A stretch of DNA of 64,000 bases from Castor canadensis (taxonomy: Eukaryota; Chordata; Mammalia; Rodentia; Castoridae), in assembly GCF_047511655.1 (NCBI RefSeq), contig NC_133389.1:26604501-26668500 (forward strand), in the 5' to 3' direction. Under the pieces are notes generated by a model that made no database searches, was not told where the DNA came from, and was given only the letters and a program-made list of their open reading frames with translations. Below, piece after piece: positions 1 to 14,144 of this stretch. Positions within the stretch are counted from its first letter, which is position 1. Each line of letters begins with the position of its first letter. The translations under genes were made by a program, and so were the position numbers.

Positions 1-394
1 GTCCTCCTTTGCATTCCTCATGCTGTATTTCCTCAGCAGGTACTGCTTGTCCTCCTTTTGTTGGGGCCATTGTACCTAGAAGCCTTTTTACCTGACTAAC
101 TGATCCTGGTCCTTGAGTTGTCAGCTTAGTCATCACCTGTCACCTCCTCCAGGGAGCCTGCTCTTATCCCCAAGACTCAGCAGATAGAAGTCCTCTGTAT
201 CCCCTGGTTTACTTGTTACAGCATGCTTCAAACTGGAGTGTAATAATTTGTAATTTAGTGTACTCATTGGGTTCTAAGCAGGCGCTGTACACATAGCACT
301 GAGCTTGGTGCCTAGTGTGTGATGGTGGAAGGAAAGGATAAAGTAACCAAACTCCACTGTCATCCAGCTAGCATGGCATGACATTTGAGTGCAT

Positions 395-525
395 CAAAAA
401 TATTTGGGAAGAGGAAAGGCAGTGGAGAGGAGGGGAGGGCAAGAGAGGGTAATGGGGGGTGAATATGATCCAAGCACTTTATATACATGCATAGAAATGT
501 CATGATGAAGCCCATCTAAAAAGTA
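395..525 (+). repeat. L1 3' end-like fragment
   Basis: A G-rich tract (atggggggtgaatatgatc) is followed by tatacatgcatagaaatgtc, a pattern typical of rodent L1 3' ends. The reverse of a similar sequence appears at 46,743-46,810. Subfamily not assigned. Confidence 0.5.
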
Positions 526-534
526 CAAATCAGG

Positions 535-782
535 TTTTTCACACAAATACTATCCGATTCCACTTGTATGAGATACTTAGAAAGTAGAATGGTGGTTGCC
601 AGGGACTGGAGAGGGAAGATGGGGGATTTTTAATGACAGAGTTTCAGTTGGGAAAGGTGAAAAAGTTCTTCAGATGATGGTGGTGATGGTTCACAATAAT
701 ACAAATGTACTTAATGCTACAGAAGTGTGCATTTGAACATAGTTGACATGGTAAATTTTACATTTTTTACCACAGTAAAGCA
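535..782 (+). repeat. Ancient L1M 3' end fragment
   Basis: Phrases such as gaatggtggttgccaggga, gatggtggtgatggttcaca and aatgtacttaatgctac match the well-known L1M 3' UTR. A second piece of the same kind ends at 59,555. Confidence 0.65.
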
Positions 783-2088
783 CATGTACCCTCTTTGGGA
801 CACTGTTCGATCAGGAAGAATGCTGAAAATGATGGGCAGGTGGGCAGGAGAGCAGAGGCGATTGGTGGAAACTATGGGGTGTGGCTCAGGGAGGAAGTGT
901 CCAGGGATGGCTGGAGGATGGAGTGAATAGACCTTTCACACTTGTGCCCTGCCTGGAGATCCTCGTGACAAACAGCTGGTCTCACCCCAGTCTAGCCTTG
1001 TTTGTGTTGGAACATGATGTCAGGCTGAGTGGGCACCTGAGGAGGCTGTAGCACAGATACTAGCCTCTGGCTGCCATCACTGAACCCATCAGGCTGATCA
1101 GAGCTGGAGAAAATGTTAGCCAACCTCTACTGTCACTCCCTTAAACCACACCCAAGAAGGCCAAGGGCCAGGGCTGTGCAAGGGTGCACCTTGAGCCAAG
1201 ATGAGGACAAGGCTCTGCTTCAAGTTGGTGCCCCTCTACCATTCCTCTTCCATGGAATGCCCACTCTCCTAAGGATGGCTCTCAGCTTCCAGTAGGTAAA
1301 CCACACAGGCACTGAGTATATTCTGAACTCCTGAACTTAATAGACTCACCATAGGCTTGATGAGCTCATCAATGATCATTAAGGATTAATTGCCTTACAC
1401 CAAGACCCTCTTGAGTCTACAGAATCACTCTGTCCAAGCATGGCTCTAAATCTCCCAGAGAAGATGGAGTGGTAGAAAGACCCTGCACCAGGAGGTGGGG
1501 GTCCCAGCCTCTCTTCCTGGCTCAGGCTCTAAATTTGCCATAAGCCTTCACCTTCTAGACTTAGCTTCCTCACTTGAATAACAGAGACTCTACCCAGTGG
1601 TGTCCTGGTTCTGTCCTCCTGTGGCTCTGCAAACATGCAAGCAAAGCCTACTTGCAGTGTTTGAGTTTTCTCTGATAAATTTTGAATCCCATCTAAGCCA
1701 GAGCCTTACTAGTAATTTACGTATGGTTATCGGACTTACAGTTATCAAACTATGTCTCAAACACAAAGTTAAATATACTACCCCAAAAACATGAAATACA
1801 TTTCAAAGTTGAGTTTCAGTAGTGGTTCTAGCTGTGTATACTGGTAGTTTTTCCTTTGCTGACATTGACAGTTGGTGACTTTCTGTATGACCAGAATGAC
1901 AACACACTGTTCCTAGTATGTTTTCTAAAACATTAGTCCATGTGATGTTCCTTGGAAAACAGAAGGCTCCACGGACAAATAAAACTTAGGAAACCCTTCA
2001 CTCCATATCCTCTGGGAAGATCACAAATCCCATGACTGACTCCAGAAAGTCCTGTGTTAACAGCATCTTGTTTGACACTGTGAGCCCA

Positions 2089-2175
2089 AGGTTGGGGTAT
2101 ATCTCAGTGGTGATAGAGTTTTTATCTAGCATTCATGAGGCCCTGACTTTGATCCCCAGCACCACGAAAAAAAAC
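2089..2175 (+). repeat. ID-type tRNA-derived SINE
   Basis: Shows box A-like gggtatatctcagtggt, box B-like gactttgatcc and cagcaccac followed by an A tail. Diverged. Confidence 0.7.
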
Positions 2176-2519
2176 GTACAATTATCAGCCCACCATTTCC
2201 CTAAGGATATTTTATAGCTAAATGTGCTTAGAAACACTAACTTATAGACTCACTTTGGGGAAATTCTCTAGAGGAGTTATGTAAGATGCTTCACACTCAT
2301 AGCCTGGGGTCGTGAGTTCAAATCCGGGCCCCAGTTTAGATTGCTTGCTAATGGCAGTCAGAACTTTTGCCTTGTATTTCGTCATTAAAATGGGAAGGTT
2401 GCTCCTCACTTTTCAGCAGACAGAGCGAGTTGGTCACGGCAGGAGAGGAGGAGGCCCACCTAGAAAGAGTACCCTGGGTCCCAGAAGTAATGGAGTATGT
2501 CACTCTGGTTGTCTTCCAG

Positions 2520-2756
2520 AGGCAAGAGCTGGAGTCAGAGAACAAGAAGCTAAAGAATGACCTGAACGAGCTTAGGAAAGCTGTAGCCGACCAAGCCACA
2601 CAGAACTCCACCCACAACTCTCCAGACAGTTACAACCTCCTGCTGAACCAGCTCAAGCTGACCAATGAGGAGCTTGAAGTCCGCAAGGAGGAGGTGCTCA
2701 TCCTCAGAACCCAGATCATGAGCACTGACCAGCGGCGGCTCGCTGGCAAGAGCACG
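2520..2756 (+). CDS. MYO5B: MYO5B coding exon, residues ~1203-1281 (exon 28 by human count)
   Basis: The exon is 79 whole codons between acceptor ttccag and donor gtaaca, phase 0 at both ends. It opens [15 protein letters not shown] and ends RRLAGKST. Heptads of Leu and charged residues ([18 protein letters not shown]) show a stretch of the medial-tail coiled coil that helps the heavy chain dimerise. Open reading continues upstream of the acceptor and past the donor, but only this interval resembles myosin V. The last residues (KST) differ from the human RNA I remember, a variable spot at the end of the coil. Confidence 0.95.
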
Positions 2757-3549
2757 GTAACAAGACAGTGGCTGTGGTTGGACTTGTTGGGGTGTCACTA
2801 GGTAACAGAGGTGTGTTCTCCCATCTCTTTACCCATGAAGGCCTTAAAGCTGAAAGGGCAGAGTCTCTTACACTGGGGTCTCCTCCAAAAGCAGTATAAC
2901 AAACTTGCTGCCCCTTTACCATAAACTTTCCTGAGAGATGAAGCTAGAAGTTTCTAGAATCTTCTGAAGATGTTCACAAGAAATAATAAAGAGTTAGATA
3001 GGTCACATGAGGTGGCCATGTTTTTCACCTCAGGCCCCTCGATGTTTACTTTGTTTCTGAAGTGGTGAGAATTATTCTTCTCGCGCAGGCCTCCCATGGT
3101 GGCACGTCTCAGTGTTTGTTCCTAGTGTTCTCACCTTCGGAGACAGATTGTAGAATAGCAGGGAGGGGATGGAGGCCTCGTGGGTCACTCCGTGGCCTCT
3201 AATAGGCTGTACGCTCTGGCCATAGGCCCTGACATGGCTTGGGACCCAACCCTGAGCCAGATTTTAATCTTGTCCTCTGGACACGAAGTGTGTTCTCCCG
3301 TGGGCACTACCCTTGCCATCTGCTTCACTGCTTATACTTAGTGCCTCACAGCCAGGCCTTGCCATTCTGTGTCCCCTCCAGTGTGGACTTCGGAAGTCAC
3401 AGTCCTGCCTGCATTTAACTGCAGTTACCTGAGTTCCTCCAGGCCTTCATCTTTTCCCCAAAAGCATATTTTTATACCTCTACGTCTGAAGTCATGGCAG
3501 TTGCTTGTATGACCAGTTACTTTTTTTTTTTTTTTTTGGTGTCTTCTAG

Positions 3550-3651
<102 letters not shown>

Positions 3652-4269
3652 TAAAGCCCACCTCTCTGTAAGCTGTATCTGGAGAAGGCCATGGGAGAGC
3701 CTCACCCAACCCAACCTGTTGAGACCTGTTCTGAGGCACTGGTCATGTGCTTAGCTTTGGGAAATTATTTAGTGGAGGAGGTAAGGGAAGGGGGCAGAGG
3801 GGGACTCCATTAGTCCCAGGCGCTTGGGAAGCCTGCTGTTAGCATCAGTGAGACTGGCACACCTGGAGTAGCTGCAACCCAGCTCCCTTGAAAAGTGTTA
3901 GGATTGGGGAGCTTCCCTGGGAGGATGACAGGAGGCAGAGGACTGTGATAGACTGGCCAAGGATGGCTTTTCTCACGTAGAGGGAGCTGACCTAGTGGGA
4001 GCCCACCTAAAAGTGGCATTGCATACTGCAGTGTCACCCTCACTCATCCATTGGGACTCCATCCCAAGTAGGCACTACCAATGTTGAGTGGGAGCGTTTT
4101 CCTCCACCATGTTAGCCAAAATGCAATTTCTCTAGACTGTATTAACCAATAGCCCCTGGTTCTCCTCAAGGATTAGCTAACTAAGCATCAAGGCAAAAGG
4201 GAATGATTGCCCAAGCGAGGCAGCAGAGCTAAGGATCGGCAGTGGAAGGAAGAAGGAAGATGACTCCCC

Positions 4270-4470
4270 GTGGTAGCATGGCAGAGAGTGGAGAATGTGG
4301 GCTTTGGAGTCCACTCCCTTGCTATTTTGTGAGCACTTGGTGCCTTGGGTGCCTCACCTTTGAGTTGGGGACAGTCACAGCAGTGTGCCTGCTGTGGGTA
4401 AGTTAGTTCTGAGTAAAGCACTTTGAACAAGTGGTGAGCATGTAGTAATTGTTACCACTTTTATCATCGG
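4270..4470 (+). repeat. MIR-like relic
   Basis: Shows the order gggctttggagtcca, tgggtgcctcacctttgag, gggacagtcaca, taagttagttctgag and gcatgtagtaattgtt, which follows the MIR consensus. Heavily eroded. Confidence 0.45.
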
Positions 4471-7400
4471 CCTTTATCATGGACCTTTTTGAGCCCATGT
4501 AGGCACCTGTAAAATTAGAGCTGGCCTTTTCCCTGGCTTCCTTTCACTCTTACCTCAACACTTTGCATGTTGAGCTATCCACATATAACTGAACATCTGT
4601 TGAGAATTGGTGAAAACAATAAACACTTCTGGAAGATATCAGTAGGTGGCATTCTGAGTATGACCTGTTTTTTTCGTGAATGTCACATAGCCACTGAAGA
4701 GTCAGTGCTTGGATTTCCAGACCTTCTGATGCATACGAAGAAACTCCAGAAAGGTTTAGTGGCCCAGGCACACAGCTGCCCTTTATCTGAGTTAAGGTAG
4801 AATCCAAAAGGCCTGGCTCCTAGGCTGGCGCTATGTTGGCCCCCTAAAGAAGAAATCAGAAGACAGTGGTGTTGCAGGTCCCTGGAGGACACAAAATGTA
4901 TTTCCAGAGAGGTAATTCTCCCTAAAGGAGGGAGAAAAGGTATGAAGGTGACTGTCTTAGCACTAAACCTGGGATCAAGATTTGGTCATTTTAAATTGTC
5001 CTGGGTTGAAGATAAGAAATGAGATGAATAAGAAAAAAGCACAGGTTAAATTAAAGTAGAAAGAAAGCTGCTGCCTATTCTGGGCTTATCTCTCTGATCT
5101 TCAGAGCCAAAGCTGTTATCAGCCTTCTTTCTGTTTATCCCCACGGGATCCAGTGCCAGCTCTATGTGTTCCCAGAGCTGTATAATATCCTGACTTTGTC
5201 ATCTTTACAGCAATGATAAAAATAGCTTCTGTTATAGCAAGGTAATTCCATTTCCAGCAATCCCAGCATACAATAGGCAACTAATAGCAGCTGCCTTGAG
5301 GAGGGGAGGTGCCTTACCACATCAAGTGCCAAAGAAGTGACTGGTAGGTTTGTCTCTTCCAATGCAGCCTCAGTTTTGCATGTGTGTTTGGGGGTTCTCT
5401 TTAGAATTTTGTTGAAATATATTCTGTCCCTAGAAAAATTTGATGTTAGTCACAGTTTTGGTTAGATTTCTGGGGAGAGCCCAGACACCTATATCCCAGT
5501 CACCATCCTCTAAGTGTCCATGGTCCTCAAGTTCAGAGTTCTTGCAGGTGTTGGGGGAGATGCAGCAGTAACACCTGCTCCAGGAACCTGGATCACCTTT
5601 CTGCTTCTGTATGCTTTCTTATGCTTCCATCTTGGGGACTGAGAGGAACCAGCTTCACTACGTTCATTTGACATATGGGAAAGCTAAGGGAACGAGGTGA
5701 CTGAGAAAGTGGAGCTGGGCGTTAGAAGCCTGTCATCTCTGGGAGAAATGAGTTGGGGGAGAGGTTACTGCTGCTCTCAGGCCAGCCCCCACCTCTAGAC
5801 AGGTACTCAAGGTCACAGAGCTAGAATGGGGCACCAATATGTCTAGGGAGTCAGGTGTGACTCCAAGAACAGTACTGCTTTGACTCATAGCCACCTCTAC
5901 TGACACCTTGCCTAGGCTGTAGCACTCCAAAGCAAGGCTGATGGTGCATTACTGGGCCTTTTCTGCATATCCCAAGAAACAACAGGAGGTCCTCAGCAGG
6001 GGAATAGCTTTGTTGCTTCACCTAAGCTAGGGTAGATACATGTGGGGTTAGTATTTTTGTACATACACACCCTGCATGGGTCCCATCTGGACAGTGGAGA
6101 CTGTGGTTGGCAAGGCAGAAGTGTGTGCAGTCTCCTGGAGTTTTGCTTGAAGTCATGGCTAAATAAGCCTTGAGCTCCACTGCAGCAGAATGTCTTGCTC
6201 ACCACGGCAGAGGAGGTGGGAAGAGCCTGGTTCTGCAGCTCCCTAATCTGGAGCCCTTCCTGTAGCCATTCCTGGCCAGAATCTCTGGGCTTCTTTCTAG
6301 GAGGCCATTGTCCCCCTTGGTTTCTTACAGTTCCATTAGTCCTGAGCCAGCAGCACAAGTGTGGCAGGCCTGTGTTCTCAGCTGCTTCTCTGTGTTCCTG
6401 GTGTTTGGGGTACCTCCTTCTGCGTCTCAGAGATCCCAGCAAATATCCTCAGTAGAAAGCACATGTGTGAACTAAAGAAATTGGAGTATCCCTGAAGCAC
6501 ACAGGGGATCTTTCTAGAATTGGGAGACTGACCATTTCTGAGCTGACCAGAGGCAAGCTGTTCACCACAGCATAGTGGTGGTTTGATAGGTTCTTTCAAG
6601 ATCACCACAAATGGAAAGTCAGTTATTTTCCAAGCATTTTGTGGTGCATAACTTCTACAGCTAATAATTAAAGATGTTGGGGGAAAAAAAACCTTTGCAC
6701 TTATCTAGCTGAGCACTTCCACCTGACATGTGGAGAAACAGGGAGTACCAGGGAGGGCTGGTGAGAACTGAAGCTGGGAGTTGCCTGGGATGCCTGGATC
6801 TCCAGCCAGTTTCCTAAACTCCGGCCCTTGCTGCCTCCTGCAGTCAGAGTCTGCTTGTTGCTTTTTCCTTTTTATTTGTGTGTGTGTGTGGCCTCTTTGG
6901 GAACAGGGCTCAGCCTATGCACAGGAGATTCTCCTGTGAATATTTGTTGATTTATTATTGACATAAAGCACATTTTTTAAAAATGAGTTCCCTTATGCTG
7001 AGTTTTTTGGGTCCTCCTCACACCAGTAGGTGGTATTCCCTCCCTGACCCCTGTCCCTAAGGTGAAGGGTAATGAGAGTGACTCTGGGGATTTGGTTCCT
7101 TTTCATCTAAGAACAAAGGGCTTTTAAAGAGTTGGTTTGCTGGTTTTTCATGTACTGGTATACCTGATTTCCTGAGTGCTGTGCTGTACAGTTCTTGCCT
7201 TTTTTCTTTGTCCACATACCTGGTATGTTACAGAATTCAGAACTTTGTGTTTCCCTGTGAGGCTGGTGACATGGGGATTAACACAGACTTGCTCATGTAT
7301 ATCCCAGCTTCACACACATGCCACCCTGCAGAGCAGCTATGGTCATAGGTGCCCTCCCGGACTCTCGGGCCAGCCAGCACTTCCCAGAAAGGCCAGGGGA

Positions 7401-7671
7401 TCCCTCAGTTCTAGCCAGGTGTCAGTGTCTCTGGGTGTGAGGAAAGGGAGATGGCTGGCATAGAGGATTCCTGTGTTCATCCTTCTCAATCCTGATGCAT
7501 TCCCCTTAGTGCCTCCCCGGGAATTCCTGCAGCTGTGCCCACAGGTCCTCCTGTGGCCTCTCCTTTGGTTAAAGACTGCTACCAAAGGGCCTTAGCTGAA
7601 CACAGTGGTAAAACCTGAGAAAGGAAAGGGCTAGTGTCGCCCCACTTAGCACAGCCCTGGGTCCTGGTGGA

Positions 7672-8009
7672 TTTTTTGTTTTGTTTTTTTGCAATGCTAG
7701 ATACTAGGTTTGTACTCAAGGCCTGGCCTTATGCTCACTAAGTAGGTACTCTACTATTTGATCAATATTCCCAGCTCTTTTTGCTGTAGTCATTTTTTTT
7801 TTTTAGGTAGGGTCTTACAGTTTTGCCTGACACTGGCCTCAGACCATGGTCCTCCTATCTGTGCCCTCCTGCATAGCTGGGAAGACAGGTATATACCACT
7901 ATGCCCAGTTTGCTGAGGTGGGAGTCTCACTTTTTGCCCAGGCTGATCTCAAACCACAGTCCTCCTGATCTCTGCCTAGTATTGCAGGTGTGAGCCACTG
8001 TGCCCAGCC
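7672..8009 (-). repeat. Composite B1-ID SINE, reverse orientation
   Basis: On the + strand it starts with a T run and an inverted ID tRNA part (tgtactcaaggcctggcc), followed by two B1-like inverted 7SL units, each with the cctcctatct/cctcctgatc block, ending tgagccactgtgcccagcc. The two 7SL units make it longer than the usual dimer. Confidence 0.7.
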
Positions 8010-9270
8010 TCCTTTGGGATTTTCTATAACAAAAGGAGCACCCAGGGCAACTAAGTGCTGACTATGGGAGGGAAAGGCAAAGTCTACCAAATGCAGTGTG
8101 CCAGGGAGCTCTGGGCATTGGTGGAGCAGAAGTCCTAGATAGGAGTGGTTTCCAAGATAACCTTATTGGCACTAGTCCCCCTCACTGTCCAGCTGCAGGG
8201 AGATGCTCTTATGGTAAAGGGTTGACCTAGGGGACAGAGCCATAGAGAGAGGCCACAAAGTGTCCTCACCACTATCTCCCCCTCCTTTCCCTCAGACTTT
8301 CAGGAAGACCTTGTGCAGATGTGACCACCTCTGCCCAAGAAGCAGCTTCTTCTGCAGGGTCTGAGGACCTCCTCCTTGAGGCTGTCCTCTGAGGGGATCT
8401 GGAACAGTAGTTTCAACCCTTAGGCTTCACACAAAACCTGACAGAACAGGACAGTGACTAGCCTGGGTCAGAACTATTACTGGGAATGGATTCGAGTTAG
8501 GAAGGGGCTGCTGCTTCTTCCACTAGGCAGCATGGACACAGTTCCCTATGATTCGCATCCTTCACCACCAGTCCCACTGGCCTTTGAGGATTTCTGTGTG
8601 CCCAGGGCTATTCAAAGTGGTGACGTAATGGGAGAGGAGCATTTGACATGCCTGCCTTCCAGGAACCACCCTTGCTAAAACTGAGCTGATGCTGCACGAC
8701 CTGGAAACAGGAACAGCTCACGGGTAGAAGGCGCCAAATGTCTTGCCTCCCAAGTCGAGTAAACAGTGTTCCCATTGCCTACGTCAAGAGCACAGATGAC
8801 TCAGTTCTCATCTTAAAAATTTGTAAGCTGTTTCTTTACACAAGACTCTGCAAGGAGAGCTGGAGTTAAGGTTAGTTAAGGAGATGCACCTGGAAAAGCA
8901 GGAAAAACTGCAGTCTCCTTGCTTCCACCTTGGTTGAAATGCCTCCCAAGTGCTTCACCTGCTGCTGTGTGGTTCCATGCCTTCCCTCACACTGAGTGTC
9001 TGCTCACCACCTGCAGGTCCCCATGCACACAAGGGGTCCTCTCCTCCCAGCCTTCTTTACATCTTTCCCCATTCTGACAGAAGGAAGCATGGTAGGTGTG
9101 AGAGGTGGGCACGCTGCTGCCAGCCCATGCTACTGCTATGTAGCCACTGTTTACAGAGGTATCAGAACAAGTGCAGTAGTATTTCGGATCTTCAGCAATG
9201 TGTTCTCACCTACGATTTTTACTGTACCCTCCTTCAGAGTACATGAACCCCTCCCCCAGGCAGTAACTAA

Positions 9271-9756
<486 letters not shown>

Positions 9757-11950
9757 TGACCCAGTTGAGCCTCACAAACGCTGCGGTCTAACCTCTCATG
9801 TAGATGTAGGCATGGAGATAGGAAGACAGAATCTTACATGGCTGCAGGCCAGGTAACAGACACCACTGTTAAGAGCAAGGAGAAAAAGGAAACTTATCTC
9901 TGGGGACCCCCAGCCCTGTGCTGCATCCATACTCTGTAGAGACCTTCCTAACTCTGCAGGATCAGCCATAAGCCAGGCTGATGTAAATCAGCCTGATTTA
10001 CATGTCTGCTACAATGCAAGTTTCCTGGGAACTTGCCATGAGCACACAGCTGATCCAAATCTCAGGGATTCCCCAGCTGACAATCACAGCCAAGAGCTGA
10101 GCATGTGTGACCCACTCAGATCCCCCTCATGGAGGGCACTGCAGCTTGGGGACTTTAAGGCCCTTGCTGGTTAAGCAGATAGTACAGCATTTGGTACAGC
10201 ATTTGGTACCAGACTCTGAACTGGTACCCATCAGTCTTCAGGGGGTGAGCAGTTTAGCCAAGAGGCTCAGCATGTGCAGACAAAACACAGCACAATGGTC
10301 TGTCCTATGCTTGTTGCTTTTAGGGGCTGAGGCATAGCTTTGTGCATTTGAGCCTCCCAACAAGAGATTCGTCAATGGTCATCAGGCATGTTTCCCAGAG
10401 GAGGAAACCGAGGCTGCTAGACTCAGCTCCCTCAGCAGGTGGTGACGCTGGTGCAGGAGCCCACCACCCTCAGCTCATGCTCACCTCATGTGGTCACTGA
10501 TAAGGTGACAACAAGAGAGATAGCAAGTCTCCTGGCTCTTCAGCCTTTCTCTGGATTCAAATATGGCCCTAGAGACATCTGGGTCAAGTTCTTCATTCGG
10601 CAGGTGAAAAATGAGAATAGGCCCTGCCGGACAGGGTCACCATCAGGGAAAAGGTAATACAGGTGAAAGTTGTGCACATGCTTGGCCAGTAGCAAGCAGG
10701 GAGGAAGCACCAGCTGCCCCTTCTGTTTTGTAGTGGTGGTTCCACAAAATCGGAGTCCTGTCTACTCAGAAGTTTGCTCTGTAGGAAGAGGGACCCATGT
10801 GGGAGACTAGGGCATTCCTCATGCTTCTGTGTCCTTAGGTTGTCTGTGGTGTAATGAATAAGCAAGTGAATATATTAGTATGTAGAATTAACCTGCCCCT
10901 TGGCTGAGGCCACTACCCTCCCTTGGCCTCAGTGTTCTCTTCTGTGTGATGAGGAGGTCAGCTTGATACTTGAGTACTTGTGTACCTTGCACAGACCCCA
11001 GGCTGAGTCCACTTGGCGAGGAGGACAGATGTGGTAGGGAGCACATCACATGAGTCAGGAGCTATTTCCCCAGGCAGCATGCCTAGAACCTGAGTCTCTG
11101 TTCTCTGCAAATTTACACCTTACTGGGGATTACTGGTATTATCTAAATATTGTATGCCATCTAAAATGCTGATTTAATTACCAAATTAGCCTCCACAATC
11201 CTCGTGTTACTGTTTTGCTTTGGTAATAGACTTGTGGTGAATGGATGAGTTCTGCTATCACATCTTCACTCATTTGTGACACTTGACTGAGAAGTCACTG
11301 GGAGTGGGTGTTATGCTTCTATGAAGCTCACTCAGCTACCTAAGACATGGTTGCTTCTGCCAATGGTGTAGAGTTGCCCTCTCTTGCTTCCTTCTTATTA
11401 CAGCATTTCTCACCTTCCAAACCACTCTTAAGAACATAGGGGCTGCCCCTCCTGCCTCCTGGGCAGCAGGGGCTCCAGCAGCTGTCCCTTGGGTACTTCC
11501 CACCTCATAATTCCATGCCTAGCTCTGCTTAGAATCTTTTCTACATCCCAGGAAAAGACCAGGTGTTTCCCTGGCATAGACTACATCAGGAAATCTTTCA
11601 GGGCTCCTTTCATTCATCGCCCCCTATCTTTCTTGCCTATGAAGGCAGCTGCACTGATCAGAAAGCTGGATCAGGTAATTAAGTCCCTGAAGTTGGCACT
11701 GTTGCCTGAAATTGTGTTAGTGTCAGCTTCCAAAGGTGAGGCTGCCTCTGATCCTGCAGAAGCCCTTGCCTTCTATCACAGTGGAGAAGGTGCACTCCCA
11801 AAAGTGCCTGGCGCCCTGGTCTTGGGCCTCTTACAGTGAGAGTTGGAGTCTTCTCCCCAGTGCTTTCCAGACCTGGTCTGGGTCTGTCTGCTTCTTGTCA
11901 TGACACCAGTTGATCTTAAACCTTCCCCCAGAACATTTGCAAATAGTCTT

Positions 11951-11975
11951 TGGTGGTGGTGGTGGTGGTGGTGGT
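11951..11975. repeat. (TGG)n microsatellite
   Basis: Eight TGG units in an intron. Confidence 0.9.
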
Positions 11976-12250
11976 TGGGCTTTTTTTGGTAGGGGGAGGA
12001 AGGGAGCTAGAGAGAAAATTGTTATAAAAATTGCATACATGAGATAAGGCAAGGTAGTAATGGTGGAAATAAATAGAAAGGCAAAAATATTAATCCCTTT
12101 CCATTCTAAAACTTGTGTAGAATCTACTATAGGAAAAATAAGCAGATAATAGCTCAGTTTTCTACTTTTGCCTTTATGAAGAGATTCTTGTGAATTTTGA
12201 GGCAGATATAGATATTTTTATTTTAAAGCTACTATAAGAAATTTATTAAA

Positions 12251-12376
12251 GTTCGAAAACAGTGGCTTATGCCGATAATCCCAGCACCTGGGAGGCTAAG
12301 GCAGGAGGACTACACATTTGAGGTCAGCCAGGGATGCATAGCAAGACCCTGTCTCCAAAAGCCAAAATCAAAAATG
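12251..12376 (+). repeat. B1-like SINE
   Basis: Shows cagtggcttatgccgataatc, ccagcacctgggaggctaag, gcaggaggac and gcaagaccctgtctc, a 7SL-derived monomer with an A-rich tail. Confidence 0.75.
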
Positions 12377-12670
12377 TACTTGTACTGATGATAATCATGA
12401 CATGGAGACTGTCTTCTCAAGCCGAAACCAACAGATTACACTCACAGAGTGAGGAATGAGAGTGGAGGAAAAGGCCTAAGCTCCAGGAGTGCCTTTGGCC
12501 TTGGTTTCCCATCATTTGAGAAGAGGACAGGTTGGCTTGCTTGCCTGGTGACATCAGTGGCTGTCTCCCTGCTGCCTTCATCCCTGATTGGGGCTGTACA
12601 GTTGCTACTGCTGTGTGCTTGGTGCTCTCCAGTTGTGTTTCTATCTGTGGCCCTCACTTGGGGCCGCTGA

Positions 12671-12970
<300 letters not shown>

Positions 12971-13701
12971 TGAGGGACGGCTTTTAGCCAGATGGGCAAG
13001 GTAGCCCATCAGACTCCCAGTCTGATGATGATAGATAACTGAAATACCTCTTTCTTAGTAGAATTTAGCAGCTTAAAATAGCAAGCACTATTTGGATCAG
13101 GAATTCAGACAGAATTCGTGAGGCCAGCTTATCTCTGCCCCGCATGGTGTTGACTGGGGATGGAAAATCCAAGACAACAGCATTTCCATGTCTGGACCCT
13201 TAGTCTTCCTTCCCGAAGTCTCTCTTTGTCTCTGTGCCCTCTGTCATTCATTGCTCTAGCCTTGGCTGCTGTACCTGGTGCTGGTTTCCAAGAGGATGAA
13301 AGCAGTAGCTGCAGGGCTGCTTAAGGCCTAGTCCCTGCACCAGTAGTACTGCTTCTGCTACATGCTGTTGACCAAGACAAGTCGTGTGGCTAGGCCAGGT
13401 GTAGTAAGGATAGACCAACCTCCTGGTGGAAGGAGAAATTATTGGTGATCATCTCTGCAGGTGGAGGCCATGGCAGATGCCAAAGAGATGGGAGAATCTT
13501 TCCTATGATAGTGTACAGGTCAGGAGAAGGAAGGCACATTATAAAAACAGAGAGAGAAGGAAGATAGTATTTTTGAAAACATGATTCCACATGGGATTAG
13601 CAGCAAGTATTACAGAAAGAGAAAGAATCCAGAGAGGAGGTTTTGGGAAGGAGGAGAGGCATGAAGGGAATGGAAACTGTAGGCCAGCAGAGTATGTGAG
13701 T

Positions 13702-14144
13702 GTGTTAGCTTTCCATTGCTGTGAAAAATACCTGACATAAACAACTTAAAAGGAGGAAAGATTTCTTTCAACTTACGGTTTCAGTCCATTGTCACTTGGT
13801 CCTGTCGCTTTGGGCCTGAGGAAAAGCCAGAACATCTTGGCAGAGCAAAGCTGCTTACCTCATGGTGGCCAGGAAGCAAAGCAGGGGGTAGAGGAGAAGG
13901 GGACAAAATTTACTCTTTCAGGACATGGCGCTGTGACCTTCTTCCTCCAGCTAGGTCCCTCCTCCTAAAGTTTCTACCAGCTTCTAGTAGCCCATTAAAC
14001 TATGAATCCACAATGGGTTAATTTGTTGATTCAGTTAATATCCTCATGGTCCAGTCACCTCCCAAAGGTCCTACCTCTGAACACTGCTGCACCACAGCCT
14101 TCATCATGTAACCTTTGGGAGACATTTCAGACCCAAGCCATCAG
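13702..14144 (+). repeat. LTR-like (TG-start) interspersed repeat, copy 1, family unassigned
   Basis: Starts tgttagctttccattgctg and ends near agacccaagccatcag. Three other copies lie at 32,394, 56,464 and 57,080. The shared order is a tgacaaaatacctga-type block, a tttcagtccat block, a ctttgggcct block and a ccacctccta-type block. Old and diverged; an LTR is the likeliest class but not certain. Confidence 0.55.

Larger units (their letters stand above)
1..2519. other. MYO5B intron (partial), old L1 ends and one ID SINE
   Basis: Contents: an L1 3' end-like piece at 395-525, an older L1M 3' end at 535-782 and an ID SINE at 2,089-2,175. Small open frames here are chance. I see nothing else recognisable. 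Confidence 0.7.

Noticed and set aside
2367-2801. 144-codon frame as a complete small gene
   Set aside because: Only 2,520-2,756 is coding, as a MYO5B exon; the ends are intron sequence read through the splice sites.
5993-6442. 149-codon minus-strand frame in a MYO5B intron
   Set aside because: No recognisable domain, no promoter or splice context; consistent with a chance frame in moderately GC-rich DNA.
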